Source of the DNA: Eupransor demetentiae
GTDB lineage: Bacteria; Bacillota; Bacilli; Lactobacillales; Lactobacillaceae
Direction: 5' to 3'
Assembly (NCBI RefSeq): GCF_963930865.1
Contig: NZ_CAWVOH010000002.1
Coordinates: forward strand, 186,001-250,000
DNA: 64,000 nt
A program made the position numbers and the translations under genes. The notes beneath the pieces are model-generated. The model worked only from the letters and a program-made list of their open reading frames with translations, had not been told where the DNA came from and made no database searches. This document shows positions 7,051 to 14,914 of this stretch, in pieces (positions within the stretch are counted from its first letter, which is position 1; each line of letters begins with the position of its first letter).

Positions 7051-7681
7051 ATTTTAGTGCAGCTTGATATACGTTTTCTTTAATTTGATTGAGTTCGTGT
7101 TTTCGGTCGAATTTTGTCGGTAACTTAAAACGAAATTCCATTAAGAAGAGAAAGAGTAACTGACTTGCGATTAGCTGCAAGAGATCAACAGTTGGCATAG
7201 TAAAGTCTTTACCAGCTAAGTCGTCCACGGTTTGGCAAACAAATTGGAAACGATCACTTAATTTCTCTTTTGTTAGCTTAACAAAGGCATCATCTGTCAG
7301 GAATTGATCCTGTACGATCAAAACCAGTTGGCGGTTTTCACTTAGGAAAGCATAACGATCATCAATAATAAAATTGATAAAGTCCCGCGCAGTGTGAATT
7401 TCGTTTTTCAAGCGCTTCATGATTTCCATGCTGTAAGAGGGAATCAGCTGAGCAATCGTCGAATCCAGAATAAAGTTTAACAGGGCTTGTTTATTCTTGA
7501 AGTACTTGAAGATTGTTCCTTGGCTCACACCCGCTGCTTCAGCAATTTGCGCCGTTGAGGTTGCAGAATAGCCCTGTAGGGCGAAAAGTTCCACTGAAGC
7601 CTGGAGAACTTTCTTTTGTCCGGCGGGCATTTCACTGGTTTCAATTAATTTGGTAAAGTCTTCTGCAATTTGTTGTGTCAA
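7049..7681 (-). CDS. TetR-family transcriptional regulator
   Basis: 210 residues starting at a TTG (7681) with GGAAGGTG seven bases upstream, three bases after the permease stop. An N-terminal TetR DNA-binding domain is clear at about 20-70: ILQASVELFALQGYSATST, AQIAEAAGVSQGTIFKYFKNKQALLNFI. The C-terminal ligand domain is helical and not specific. It is the last gene of the ABC exporter operon and most likely represses that operon through the palindrome at 9531-9544, released by the exported compound; this is inference from order and site. Confidence 0.88.
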   Translation of the reverse strand: MTQQIAEDFTKLIETSEMPAGQKKVLQASVELFALQGYSATSTAQIAEAAGVSQGTIFKYFKNKQALLNFILDSTIAQLIPSYSMEIMKRLKNEIHTARDFINFIIDDRYAFLSENRQLVLIVQDQFLTDDAFVKLTKEKLSDRFQFVCQTVDDLAGKDFTMPTVDLLQLIASQLLFLFLMEFRFKLPTKFDRKHELNQIKENVYQAALK

Positions 7682-7684
7682 TTT

Positions 7685-8785
7685 TTACACCTTCCGGTAG
7701 CGACGTAGGCCACGAATGTTTGCTGCTAACAATACTACCAAGAAAATCAAGAGAATACCAAGTTGTGGCAAAATTCTTACGAAAGTATCACCGTGTAGGA
7801 TAACGCCTTGCATGGCGGTGGCGGCATACTTCAATGGCAAGATATCGCCGATGACTTGGGCCCAGGTTGCCATGCCATCCAATGGGATCATTCCTGAGAA
7901 AATGATTTGAGGAACGATGACAAGGGGAATGAACTGAATCATCTGGAATTCTGAAGCAGCTAGGGTTGAAATCAACAGTCCTAGGGCCAAAGCAACCATA
8001 GCCAAGACGATGTTGATAGCAAAGAGGCTCCAGATCGAACCAACGACCTGAATGTTCAAGACAAAGATTGAGTAGAAGACGATGACCGCTGTCATGACGA
8101 CGGCAAGGATACCGTAGGACAGCATGTAGCCGTAAATAATTTCAGAACGACGAACAGGGGTAGCTAGCAAACGGCTCAAAGTGCCACTAGTACGTTCCTT
8201 CAATAGCGAGATTCCTGAAATCAAAAAGACGAACATGAAGACGAAGAAGGCGATGAAGATTGGCATAATCGAGGCGAAGAAGTTGGTGTTCTTATCGCCA
8301 TAGCTATATGACTCTGACAACTTGGTTTGTTGCTTCAAGGCAGCAGCTTCACTAGAGTTTTGCATGACGGCTTGTGTGGCAACCTGGCTTAACGTACCAA
8401 TCTTGTTTTGAATCAGGGCACTATTCAAGGCTGCGCGCGTGAGAGAGGTCTTGGATGCCTCTGTGTTGGCGTACAAGACATTGAAGTGCTTGCTGTCTTT
8501 TTGCGTAAGAACAGCGTCAATTTTTTGGTCCTTCAAGGCCTTCTTAGCCGCACTATCTGATTCGTAAGACTTGGTTGAAACATGCTTCGTCTTGTCCAGC
8601 GGCTGAGTAAGGGCCTGTTCAACTTGCACTGTTCCGATTTTAACGTTGGTCGTTGTGTTGACTGAGAAAATATAGTTAACCAAGGTCAAAATCAATACCG
8701 GAGCTAATAGCATCATGGCCAGGGTCCGCTTATCACGGATTAATTCGATAAAAGTTCGCTTAGCGATTGCCCATGTACGTGTCAT
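7685..8785 (-). CDS. ABC-2 type exporter permease
   Basis: 366 residues. One N-terminal helix (about 22-42, MMLLAPVLILTLVNYIF), a large extracytoplasmic domain (about 43-170) and five C-terminal helices from about 175 on. The stretch ISLLKERTSGTLSRLLATPVRRSEI is the typical ABC-2 coupling segment. Its ATG overlaps the stop of the ATPase gene by four bases, so the two are translationally coupled. Together they form an efflux pump for an unknown drug, lipid or peptide. The architecture resembles the YhgE/DrrB-like group. Confidence 0.87.
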   Translation of the reverse strand: MTRTWAIAKRTFIELIRDKRTLAMMLLAPVLILTLVNYIFSVNTTTNVKIGTVQVEQALTQPLDKTKHVSTKSYESDSAAKKALKDQKIDAVLTQKDSKHFNVLYANTEASKTSLTRAALNSALIQNKIGTLSQVATQAVMQNSSEAAALKQQTKLSESYSYGDKNTNFFASIMPIFIAFFVFMFVFLISGISLLKERTSGTLSRLLATPVRRSEIIYGYMLSYGILAVVMTAVIVFYSIFVLNIQVVGSIWSLFAINIVLAMVALALGLLISTLAASEFQMIQFIPLVIVPQIIFSGMIPLDGMATWAQVIGDILPLKYAATAMQGVILHGDTFVRILPQLGILLIFLVVLLAANIRGLRRYRKV

Positions 8786-9510
8786 TTCTTTTCCTCCTCT
8801 GCTTCAGCCTTCAAGAAGACATCTTCAATGGTGGGAACACCGTAGTCTTCTTCCAGTTTCTTAGGGCTATCATTGGCGATGATCTTGCCACCCATCAAAA
8901 GGGCAACACGGTCAACGAGTTCTGCTTCATCCATGACGTGGGTCGTCACAAGAATAGCATGGCCTTCATCGCGCATCTTGTGGAGTTCGGCCCAAATTTG
9001 GCGCCGCAAGGCTGGGTCAATTCCAACCGTCGGTTCATCCAAAACAAGCAATTCAGGATTACCCAGCAGTGCGATGGCCAGCGATAGTCGGCGCTTCATT
9101 CCACCCGAAAAACCAGCAACATACTTGTAAAGGGCATCGCCCAGATTAACGATGTTGGAAACCCGCTTGATTTCATCATCCAAACCGTCTTTAGCGAGGC
9201 CCTTCATTTCAGCGAAGAACTTGAGATTCTCGTAGGCGGTTAAATCTTCGTACAAGGCATCGGATTGAGCCATGTAGCCGAGGTCACCGAGCAATTCACG
9301 GTTAGGCATTTGCTTGCCCAACACCTCGGCTTTGCCACTGTCGGCCTGGTCAACACCCAGTGCGACGTTGATGGCCGTGGACTTACCAGCTCCCGAAGGG
9401 CCGATTAGGCCGAGAATTTCATGCCGGCTTAAGGTGAGATCAATGTCTTTTAGCACCTTTTGCTTGCCAAAGGACTTTGCTACTTTTTCCATTTCAATCA
9501 TGTAAGCCAT
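8782..9510 (-). CDS. ABC transporter ATP-binding protein
   Basis: 242 residues from the ATG at 9510 (reading MAYMIEMEKV), behind AAAGGAGA; an earlier in-frame start overlaps the operator and is unlikely. Walker A GPSGAGKST, signature FSGGMKRRLSLA, Walker B LLVLDEPTVGIDP and switch His in LVTTHVMDEAE are intact. It energises the downstream ABC-2 permease. First gene of a three-gene operon ending in a TetR regulator. Confidence 0.9.
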   Translation of the reverse strand: MAYMIEMEKVAKSFGKQKVLKDIDLTLSRHEILGLIGPSGAGKSTAINVALGVDQADSGKAEVLGKQMPNRELLGDLGYMAQSDALYEDLTAYENLKFFAEMKGLAKDGLDDEIKRVSNIVNLGDALYKYVAGFSGGMKRRLSLAIALLGNPELLVLDEPTVGIDPALRRQIWAELHKMRDEGHAILVTTHVMDEAELVDRVALLMGGKIIANDSPKKLEEDYGVPTIEDVFLKAEAEEEKK

Positions 9511-9530
9511 AATTGTCTCCTTTTTAGGTA

Positions 9531-9544
9531 AGTGATTACTCACT
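9531..9544. promoter_or_regulatory. Palindromic operator, probable TetR site
   Basis: AGTGA-TTAC-TCACT, a perfect 5-4-5 inverted repeat placed directly downstream of the minus-strand -10 of the exporter operon. Confidence 0.55.
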
Positions 9545-9545
9545 C

Positions 9546-9573
9546 ACTATATAACATTTCAAAAAATATGCAA
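9546..9573 (-). promoter_or_regulatory. Promoter of the ABC-TetR operon
   Basis: On the minus strand, -35 TTGCAT (9568-9573), 16-base spacer, -10 TATAGT (9546-9551). The operator palindrome touches its downstream edge. Confidence 0.6.
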
Positions 9574-9662
9574 GTTTTTCGATAAATGGTTTTCCTTAAA
9601 AGAATATAAGCAAAATGTCATTCGTTCCCCAGCAAGAATGTGTTAATCTTAATCTATAAACT

Positions 9663-9681
9663 TTGGGGCACTGCGCCCCAA
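9663..9681 (+). promoter_or_regulatory. Leader hairpin before the LXG operon
   Basis: TTGGGGC / GCCCCAA perfect 7-bp stem with a five-base loop, seven bases before the ribosome site TAGGAG. No T-run; may stabilise the mRNA or serve as an operator. Confidence 0.45.
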
Positions 9682-9699
9682 TTAATTTAGGAGTGGCCC

Positions 9700-9969
9700 A
9701 TGGCGGTTAAACAAAACCATTTAAAAGAACGTTTGGCGGATATTCAAAAGGCCGCTGAACGAATGAGCATTGATCGAACACAGCAAAGTTTTGATCAAAA
9801 GTCTTCGGTTCACGTTGTTAGCCAAGCCGCTCAATCACAAGTTGACATGAGTCAGGCCTTAAAGCAGTACCAGTCCTCGCTAACGGAGTTTATTCACTAC
9901 GTTAACGTTGCCTATCGCCACGACCGTCAGGTTGCTAGCGAAGCGGCAGAAAAGGGGCAGGAGCAATAA
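9700..9969 (+). CDS. Small helical protein, probable LXG-associated partner (Lap1-like)
   Basis: 89 residues with TAGGAG at 9688-9693. Fully helical and hydrophilic, no signal peptide or cysteine; a KSSVHVVSQAAQSQVDMSQALKQY middle part and an acidic end. Size and place directly before a second helical protein and an LXG-like protein fit the small helical partners (Lap1, DUF3130-type) that help LXG toxins reach the type VII secretion apparatus in Firmicutes. The assignment rests mainly on order and general shape, not on a diagnostic motif. Confidence 0.55.
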   Translation: MAVKQNHLKERLADIQKAAERMSIDRTQQSFDQKSSVHVVSQAAQSQVDMSQALKQYQSSLTEFIHYVNVAYRHDRQVASEAAEKGQEQ

Positions 9970-9972
9970 GCC

Positions 9973-10314
9973 ATGGCAGAAGAAGAACAAGAAGCAGTTG
10001 GTATCCGCATCGCAAAGGTGCGCCAACGTTTAGAAGAAGTTGACCAGCGCTTGACCTTTCTCAAGAAGGCCGTTAAGAGTATGGCCAACGTTAATTTGAA
10101 GCATCGCTATTTGATGAACCGCTTGGAAACAACTTGGCAGGATGATAGCGAACTCGGTCCCTATTTCAAAAAGATGGACGAACACATGTTGCACTCCTTG
10201 AGTGACAAGCGTGTGGCCTATGAACAGGAGCGCGACGCCCTTAAGGCGGAGCAACACGACCTTGAACAGAAACTCCAGCGCCTCTTTGCTGAACGCGCTT
10301 TTATGAAGTATTAA
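9973..10314 (+). CDS. Helical protein, probable LXG-associated partner (Lap2/DUF3958-like)
   Basis: 113 residues starting three bases after the previous stop. Two long coiled-coil helices (about 8-45 and 65-110) joined by RLETTWQDDSELGPYFKKM. The pattern W-x2-D followed by a Phe, an Arg/Glu-rich second helix and a length near 110 residues match what is known of DUF3958 (Lap2) proteins encoded next to LXG effectors. It would act as a targeting partner for the next gene product. No membrane segment. Assignment is by pattern and context. Confidence 0.6.
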   Translation: MAEEEQEAVGIRIAKVRQRLEEVDQRLTFLKKAVKSMANVNLKHRYLMNRLETTWQDDSELGPYFKKMDEHMLHSLSDKRVAYEQERDALKAEQHDLEQKLQRLFAERAFMKY

Positions 10315-10323
10315 GGAAGAAGC

Positions 10324-11172
10324 ATGGCTTTACGATACATTTTAAAAGATGCCCAAAAGCAGGCTGAACAAAGCAACCAAGTTTGTCAGCAGGTCCTAAG
10401 TTACCTTAAGCAGGTGCGAGCAAGTTTGCAAAACTTTGCTGATTTGAAGGAAGAAGTTGGTCCTTCGGTTAAAACGGCCCAGGATTTCGCCATTACGATT
10501 TATGATCCCTTGGCCCACGGCTTAGAGAATTTGTGTGATGAAATTATTAGCCAAAATAAGCGTTTCATCAAGCTTTACCAAGATGAAGTCGCTAACGTTT
10601 CCTTGGCCGAAGATGAAATCCGGACGCAGGTCAACGAAGTTAAGCAAATGCGCTTAATGGCAGAGTCCCTTCAACTGGAAAACCAGGCGGGGGATGAAAT
10701 CGACCAGGAATATAAGGCGGCCGAACAGAAGCTGACTCACAAGATGCAAAAGTTGGAACAGTACAACGATCGTACTGCGGGCTACTTTGAAGAAGCCCGT
10801 TATCTGTTTGTCCAAATTCAGACTGGTTTGCGCGAATTGGCTTCGCAAACGCACTTCAATACCAAGCGTGGTGAATTTTCGACCGACAAGATGGACCTGT
10901 CTTGGTTGGGAAACTTGAAGCAGTATGACAAGGAGCACGTTTTTGCCAAACGTTACGGTATTCCTGAGCCATTAGATACCGACCTTGGGACTTACCACCG
11001 TTACTTGGAAGAAATCATCGAACAAGAAGCTGCCTTGCGTGAAGCCGGCTGGTCGGATGATAAAGTTAAGAAATATTTCAATGATTTGGGTAAGCGCGTT
11101 GTCGATTCTAAATCTAACGAAATCATTAGCCAGGTGCGTGAAGCTTTTCAGGCGACTGGAATTGAATCATAA
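10324..11172 (+). CDS. LXG-like type VII effector candidate with short C-terminus
   Basis: 282 residues, ATG nine bases after the previous stop with GGAAG. Residues 1-200 are helical and show LXG features: MALRY at the start, a VKTAQDFAITIYDPLAHGLE segment, and ~95-110 with LAEDEIRTQVNEV, close to the DEDEL-type motif of LXG domains. The C-terminal 80 residues (from SWLGNLKQYDKEHVFAKRYG to REAFQATGIES) are different, polar, without recognisable catalytic motif. LXG proteins are type VII-secreted polymorphic toxins; here the toxin part would be unusually small or absent. No type VII core genes are in view, and no immunity gene follows before the terminator. Confidence 0.6.
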   Translation: MALRYILKDAQKQAEQSNQVCQQVLSYLKQVRASLQNFADLKEEVGPSVKTAQDFAITIYDPLAHGLENLCDEIISQNKRFIKLYQDEVANVSLAEDEIRTQVNEVKQMRLMAESLQLENQAGDEIDQEYKAAEQKLTHKMQKLEQYNDRTAGYFEEARYLFVQIQTGLRELASQTHFNTKRGEFSTDKMDLSWLGNLKQYDKEHVFAKRYGIPEPLDTDLGTYHRYLEEIIEQEAALREAGWSDDKVKKYFNDLGKRVVDSKSNEIISQVREAFQATGIES

Positions 11173-11200
11173 AAAAAGACGCCTAGGCGTCTTTTATTTT
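11171..11200 (+). terminator. Rho-independent terminator, copy A
   Basis: AAAAGACG CCTAGG CGTCTTTT. The same core sequence recurs at 11907 after the next gene. Confidence 0.88.
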
Positions 11201-11224
11201 TGAAATTAAGCATTGGGGAAGCAT

Positions 11225-11908
11225 ATGAAGCAATCAGAGCTAAAATTCTATCAAGTGGCCTTAATTACGGTTGGCCTCTCTATTCTTTGGACGGGTCTTT
11301 CTCGTTTCTTTAACCTATTTTCAGTGGCCAGTTATAATACGATGTTCCGTTCTGCCACAACAATCTTCTGGCACGTTTTGGCGCCAATGGCGTTGGCCTA
11401 CCTTGCCTTCTTTATCGTTATGACGAAGTTGGGTAGAGTAGAGCAGGTCTATCAAAAGCAGCCTGATATTCAGCATAGGTCGACTAAAGTGATCTTCGGC
11501 CTAATCGTGACCGCCATGCTACTCTTTGCTGCTTGGAATTTGTATCATCATCTCTTGCCCATTCTTGAAAATTGGAGTGGACAGGCGGGCATGCGCTTGG
11601 GGATGGCCTTTTTAAGCACCTTCTTTGTTGGCTTGACGGAGGAGTCGGTTTTTCGTGGTTTTGCTTTAAGTGAATTTCGGAAGCGCTATAGCGAGCAGGT
11701 TTCTTGCTTGCTGTCCTTGCTGCTCTTTGGCCTCTGGCACTTTCCTAACGTTATTGCCGGTGCGCCCTTCTTACAGGCCTTTCTTCAAGTCTTCAGTACG
11801 ATGATTATTGGCGCCGGTCTCTATATGACGGTTCGCTTATCTAAATCAATTTGGGGCGGGGTTGCCATGCATTGCTTCTGGGATTTTGCCCTCGTAATTG
11901 CCCACTAA
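11225..11908 (+). CDS. CPBP-family intramembrane metalloprotease
   Basis: 227 residues from ATG 11225, five bases after GGGGAAG; an in-frame TTG at 11213 would sit on top of that site. About six membrane helices. CPBP (Abi, CAAX protease-like) motifs are present: EESVFR (motif 1, EExxxR), FGLWHFPN (motif 2, His) and HCFWD (motif 3, His). Such proteases occur beside bacteriocin loci and can give self-immunity. It lies directly behind the LXG-like operon but is separated by a terminator, so a link with that operon is only possible. Confidence 0.82.
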   Translation: MKQSELKFYQVALITVGLSILWTGLSRFFNLFSVASYNTMFRSATTIFWHVLAPMALAYLAFFIVMTKLGRVEQVYQKQPDIQHRSTKVIFGLIVTAMLLFAAWNLYHHLLPILENWSGQAGMRLGMAFLSTFFVGLTEESVFRGFALSEFRKRYSEQVSCLLSLLLFGLWHFPNVIAGAPFLQAFLQVFSTMIIGAGLYMTVRLSKSIWGGVAMHCFWDFALVIAH

Positions 11909-11935
11909 AAAAAAAGACGCCTAGGCGTCTTTTTT
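11907..11935. terminator. Bidirectional rho-independent terminator, copy B
   Basis: A-run, GACGCCTAGGCGTC palindrome and T-run; same core as 11171. Serves the CPBP gene and the convergent esterase. Confidence 0.9.
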
Positions 11936-11936
11936 G

Positions 11937-12920
11937 TTACTGATTTAAGATAATGTCGCTGGCTTCCTTCAAAGCCTTGCGAGCTTCAGGAATTGGCAAG
12001 AAGGCGAAGTCATGACCTTGGCTTTCAAAGGTCTTGAGGACAACGTCTTGTTTATTTTCCTGAGCCAACTTAGTAAATTTCTCCGCATCCGGGTAAAGCA
12101 AGTCGTGCGTTCCAGAGAAAATCGTGATTTTGGGTAAGTCGTAAAGGTCACCCTTTAGTGGTGAAACTAACGGATCGGTTACCTTGAGATCACCGGCATA
12201 CATTTCCCCCTGCACACGAAGTACCTTAGCATTCAACATTGAGTCGTACTTTTGTGATTCAACTAAAGCGGGGTTCTCCATCGTGAGATCCAACCATGGC
12301 GAAAAGAGGATGATGTTTTCTGGACGAGGAAGGTCGAGTTCTCGAATCTTTTCCCAAAGGGAAAGGGCGAGGCCACCACCAGCAGAATCACCAAGAATAG
12401 TGATGTCCTTTGGTTCGGCAGTCTTAACTAACGTTGCGTAAGCCTTTACGACCATGTTAATGACTTCTTCTGCATGGTGCGCTGGTGCCTTAGGGTAAAC
12501 GGGCATTACGACACGAGCATCGGTTTTATCAGCAATTGTAGCAACTGCCTTAAATTGGAAGTTATTGGGATCAGCCCAGTAAGAACCGCCATGCAAATAA
12601 AAGATGGTGTGATCAACGAATTCGCTCTTGTTCGGACGGTCGATGATTTGCGCCTTCTTGTTCATCCAGCGGAAACCATAGCGCTTAGTGACTGCCTTAG
12701 GCAAATCATAAGGTAACTCGCTAAGCTTGTACTGCTTTTTCATGGTCTCCTCGTCAAAGACGTCGGGACCATATTGGAAAGTCTCTAAGAACTTCTCCAC
12801 ACCTAAACTGCGAAGGGAGCGCTTCTGCTTCATCGCATAAAGCTTTCCAGCTCCGAGGGATGTGCCCAGCAAGCCCCCGACGGCACCGATACTACCGAGT
12901 AAAATCGAGCTCTTCTTCAT
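11937..12920 (-). CDS. Alpha/beta hydrolase, HSL-type esterase/lipase
   Basis: 327 residues with GGAGG in front of the ATG at 12920. An N-terminal hydrophobic, glycine-rich segment (about 5-28) can anchor it in the membrane. The hydrolase core has the family IV (hormone-sensitive lipase) signatures: HGGSYW oxyanion motif, GDSAGGG nucleophile elbow, an Asp in SGTHDLLYPD and His in SQGHDF, giving a complete Ser-Asp-His triad. It would hydrolyse short-chain esters or lipids. Monocistronic; a bidirectional terminator lies behind it. Confidence 0.88.
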   Translation of the reverse strand: MKKSSILLGSIGAVGGLLGTSLGAGKLYAMKQKRSLRSLGVEKFLETFQYGPDVFDEETMKKQYKLSELPYDLPKAVTKRYGFRWMNKKAQIIDRPNKSEFVDHTIFYLHGGSYWADPNNFQFKAVATIADKTDARVVMPVYPKAPAHHAEEVINMVVKAYATLVKTAEPKDITILGDSAGGGLALSLWEKIRELDLPRPENIILFSPWLDLTMENPALVESQKYDSMLNAKVLRVQGEMYAGDLKVTDPLVSPLKGDLYDLPKITIFSGTHDLLYPDAEKFTKLAQENKQDVVLKTFESQGHDFAFLPIPEARKALKEASDIILNQ

Positions 12921-13014
12921 ATTAACTTCCTCCAGTTTCTACCATTTGAAAAGTCTGAGACTAATCAAATTAAATGACGACAGTTGTTTGTCATCTTCTC
13001 ATGATTATTGTAAT

Positions 13015-13044
13015 AAAAAAGATGGGACTAAGTCCACATCTTTT
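13015..13044 (-). terminator. Rho-independent terminator (minus strand)
   Basis: On the minus strand AAAAGATG tGGACT taAGTCC CATCTTTTTT, closing the gene at 13051-13680. Confidence 0.8.
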
Positions 13045-13050
13045 CTTAAT

Positions 13051-13680
13051 TTATTGCGCTAACTCCAACATAACGTCACGTTCTGAGTCATTTGTATTGC
13101 CAGCGTAGTTAGGTGTTGCCAAATTAGCACCGTTTGAACCAGGAACTAAGTAAAGCACACCGTTAGCAATATCAGGGTTGGCAGCCACACCGTCAACCTG
13201 ATTGGTCAAGGTGATTTGCGTGCTAGCCGTTACGTTTTTCACAGCGTTGTTACCGGGCGCAAAGACGCGGATGTTCTTCGAACCGGCATCACCAACTTGG
13301 GCTTGGAAGGTTGAAGTTGAACCGTTTTGAGCAGTGAACTTCACCATTGGATTGCTGCCGTTGATGTCAATCAAGGTAACGCTCGCTGGAACGTTGACGC
13401 CCTTGAAGTAATAAGTTGCGTTATCACTGACTGTATTCGAATTTGTTGAGGCTGTTGCGCCCTTGCCATTTACACTTGCCATGCTGCCTGACTTTGAAAC
13501 CTTCGTATTATTCTTGTTCTTATCAGAGGAAGCGTTCTTACTTGACGTTGAAGATGAGCTTACTTCCTTACTCGTGTTTTCATTATGATTAAAAAATGTT
13601 GGCTGAGCAACTACGGCGAAGCACAAGCCCAAAGTAGCTAGGCCGGCTGCTAAAGCAATTAGTAGTCCTTTTTTATTCAA
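13051..13680 (-). CDS. Secreted or membrane-anchored Ser/Asn-rich protein
   Basis: 209 residues from a TTG start at 13680 (AAAGGAGAGAG upstream). Signal/anchor segment about residues 5-26 (LLIALAAGLATLGLCFAVVA), then a Ser/Lys/Asn-rich linker to about 85, then a folded-looking domain rich in beta-prone residues (YYFKGVNVPASVTLIDING, VRVFAPGNNAVKNVT) ending DSERDVMLELAQ. The Cys at about position 20 is not in a lipobox. No sortase motif. Function not recognised; probably an extracytoplasmic envelope protein. Confidence 0.7.
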   Translation of the reverse strand: MNKKGLLIALAAGLATLGLCFAVVAQPTFFNHNENTSKEVSSSSTSSKNASSDKNKNNTKVSKSGSMASVNGKGATASTNSNTVSDNATYYFKGVNVPASVTLIDINGSNPMVKFTAQNGSTSTFQAQVGDAGSKNIRVFAPGNNAVKNVTASTQITLTNQVDGVAANPDIANGVLYLVPGSNGANLATPNYAGNTNDSERDVMLELAQ

Positions 13681-13789
13681 AACTCTCTCCTTTTAGATGG
13701 GCGAGCTAGAAGCCACCACTTTCACCCTTTACAGGACTATTTTACCATACTTTAAAGTAAGACTGGTGTAGAGCCTTTTTAGAAAGAAC

Positions 13790-13818
13790 TTGCAAAGTGG
13801 TCTAGGAAACAATAGAAT
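13790..13818 (+). promoter_or_regulatory. Promoter of the NEAT gene
   Basis: -35 TTGCAA (13790-13795), 17-base spacer, -10 TAGAAT (13813-13818). A short hairpin with T-run, AGGCGC ggga GCGTCT TTTT (13831-13850), lies right at the predicted transcript start. Confidence 0.6.
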
Positions 13819-13862
13819 GAAGATAAACAGAGGCGCGGGAGCGTCTTTTTCGATTGAAAATG

Positions 13863-13882
13863 ATTTTATCACTTGATAAAAT
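13863..13882. promoter_or_regulatory. AT-rich inverted repeat upstream of the NEAT gene
   Basis: ATTTTATC actt GATAAAAT, perfect 8-4-8 repeat, 37 bp before the start codon; overlaps a second repeat ATCACT-N9-AGTGAT. Likely an operator; the protein that binds it is unknown. Confidence 0.5.
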
Positions 13883-13918
13883 AGTGATTTAACCTTATTT
13901 TGCTTTTGGGAGATCAAC

Positions 13919-14671
13919 ATGAATTTTAAGAAAATTTTGACCGTTGCGGCGGTGGTTATCGCCAGCGGTATGGCTGGAATTTTTCATTCAGCCTCCGCGG
14001 ATGACTCTTTTAGCCTGAATTATACGGCTTTGAAAAACGGGACGAACGACACTTCAATGGCGGATCAGTTCTCAGTTAAACCAGGGTCTGCCCGCATTGT
14101 TGGTGATCATTATCAGGTAACGCTTTCAATTGAAACGCCGGCAGAATACGGACTTTTCCCGGTTAACATTTTGCAAGTTAACGGCCAAACGCCTTCTTTG
14201 TCCCGCTCTACTTCAGATGGTAAGAGCGTTATCACTTATACTTTTAACACGAATAATTTAACGGACCGAATCGTTGGGCACATGACCGTTAATATTCCAG
14301 CCTTTCGTTATAGTGGCGATTACCTCTATGACATCGTTTTCGATGCTACGGGTGCACCAACTATTGATGGTGGAAAGGTCAGCGAAGATCAGGCTCAAGA
14401 GGGTGCCAAGGCTGCCCAAGCTGCCGAACAAGCGCAAAATGAAAATGCACAAGCTGGTGGTGCCGGTGCAGCTGGGAAGGCTGCTTCCAATAAGAATCGT
14501 CCTAAAGCCCAAGTGACGCCTAAGGCTGCCATTAAGCACGATAAGAAGGATAAAGCAGCCGGCAAATCCTTGCCATGGTGGCCCTTTGCCATTGCCGTCG
14601 CTGTTGCTGTTCTAGTCGGTATTTTCACGGAATGGCGTTCACGTCGAGCTGGCGCTAAGAAAGAGGATTAA
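13919..14671 (+). CDS. NEAT-domain surface protein
   Basis: 250 residues with GGGAGA before ATG 13919. Signal peptide to about residue 27 (cleavage after SASA). Residues 30-145 resemble a NEAT (near iron transporter) domain: strands with YQVTLSIETPAEYGLF, VNILQVNG, and the ending YSGDYLYDIVFD, which fits the family's Y-x-Y-x2-x-F-D type end. Then an Ala/Gln/Lys-rich coiled spacer, a membrane helix about 215-236 and the basic tail EWRSRRAGAKKED. NEAT domains bind haem or haem proteins at the Gram-positive surface. It stands alone, without an Isd-type transporter in the window. Confidence 0.75.
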   Translation: MNFKKILTVAAVVIASGMAGIFHSASADDSFSLNYTALKNGTNDTSMADQFSVKPGSARIVGDHYQVTLSIETPAEYGLFPVNILQVNGQTPSLSRSTSDGKSVITYTFNTNNLTDRIVGHMTVNIPAFRYSGDYLYDIVFDATGAPTIDGGKVSEDQAQEGAKAAQAAEQAQNENAQAGGAGAAGKAASNKNRPKAQVTPKAAIKHDKKDKAAGKSLPWWPFAIAVAVAVLVGIFTEWRSRRAGAKKED

Positions 14672-14674
14672 TTC

Positions 14675-14703
14675 TTGACGCTTGGCCTTAAATTGGTTAC
14701 TAT
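14675..14703 (+). promoter_or_regulatory. Promoter of the valS T-box transcript
   Basis: -35 TTGACG (14675-14680), 17-base spacer, -10 TACTAT (14698-14703). Confidence 0.7.
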
Positions 14704-14707
14704 TAAA

Positions 14708-14889
14708 GCAACTTAGAGGATTAAGTAGGCGCAGTTTCAGCGAGCTGGTGGTCGGTGTGAACCAGTACTGTTAATACCCAAGGTTGCTAGGTGTTTGAAT
14801 AAGATATTAAAGTGGCCATCGCAAGATGGCAATTTAGGTGGTACCACGTGTAAGCGTCCTAATCTTAATTGATTAGGGCGCTTTTTTTA
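14708..14889 (+). promoter_or_regulatory. T-box leader of valS
   Basis: Shows the T-box landmarks in order: stem I with AGCGAGCTGG and GGTGTGAACC loops, a specifier region in the 3' strand of stem I (AGTACTGTTAATACC; GTT or GTA are the possible valine codons), the T-box AGGTGGTACCACG (14836-14848) and a terminator GCGTCCTAATC / GATTAGGGCGC with seven T (14854-14887). Uncharged tRNA-Val would pair with specifier and T-box and prevent termination, so valS is induced on valine shortage. The choice between GTT and GTA is not certain. Confidence 0.92.
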
Positions 14890-14914
14890 TCACCTGTACT
14901 TAGGAGGAAACAGC

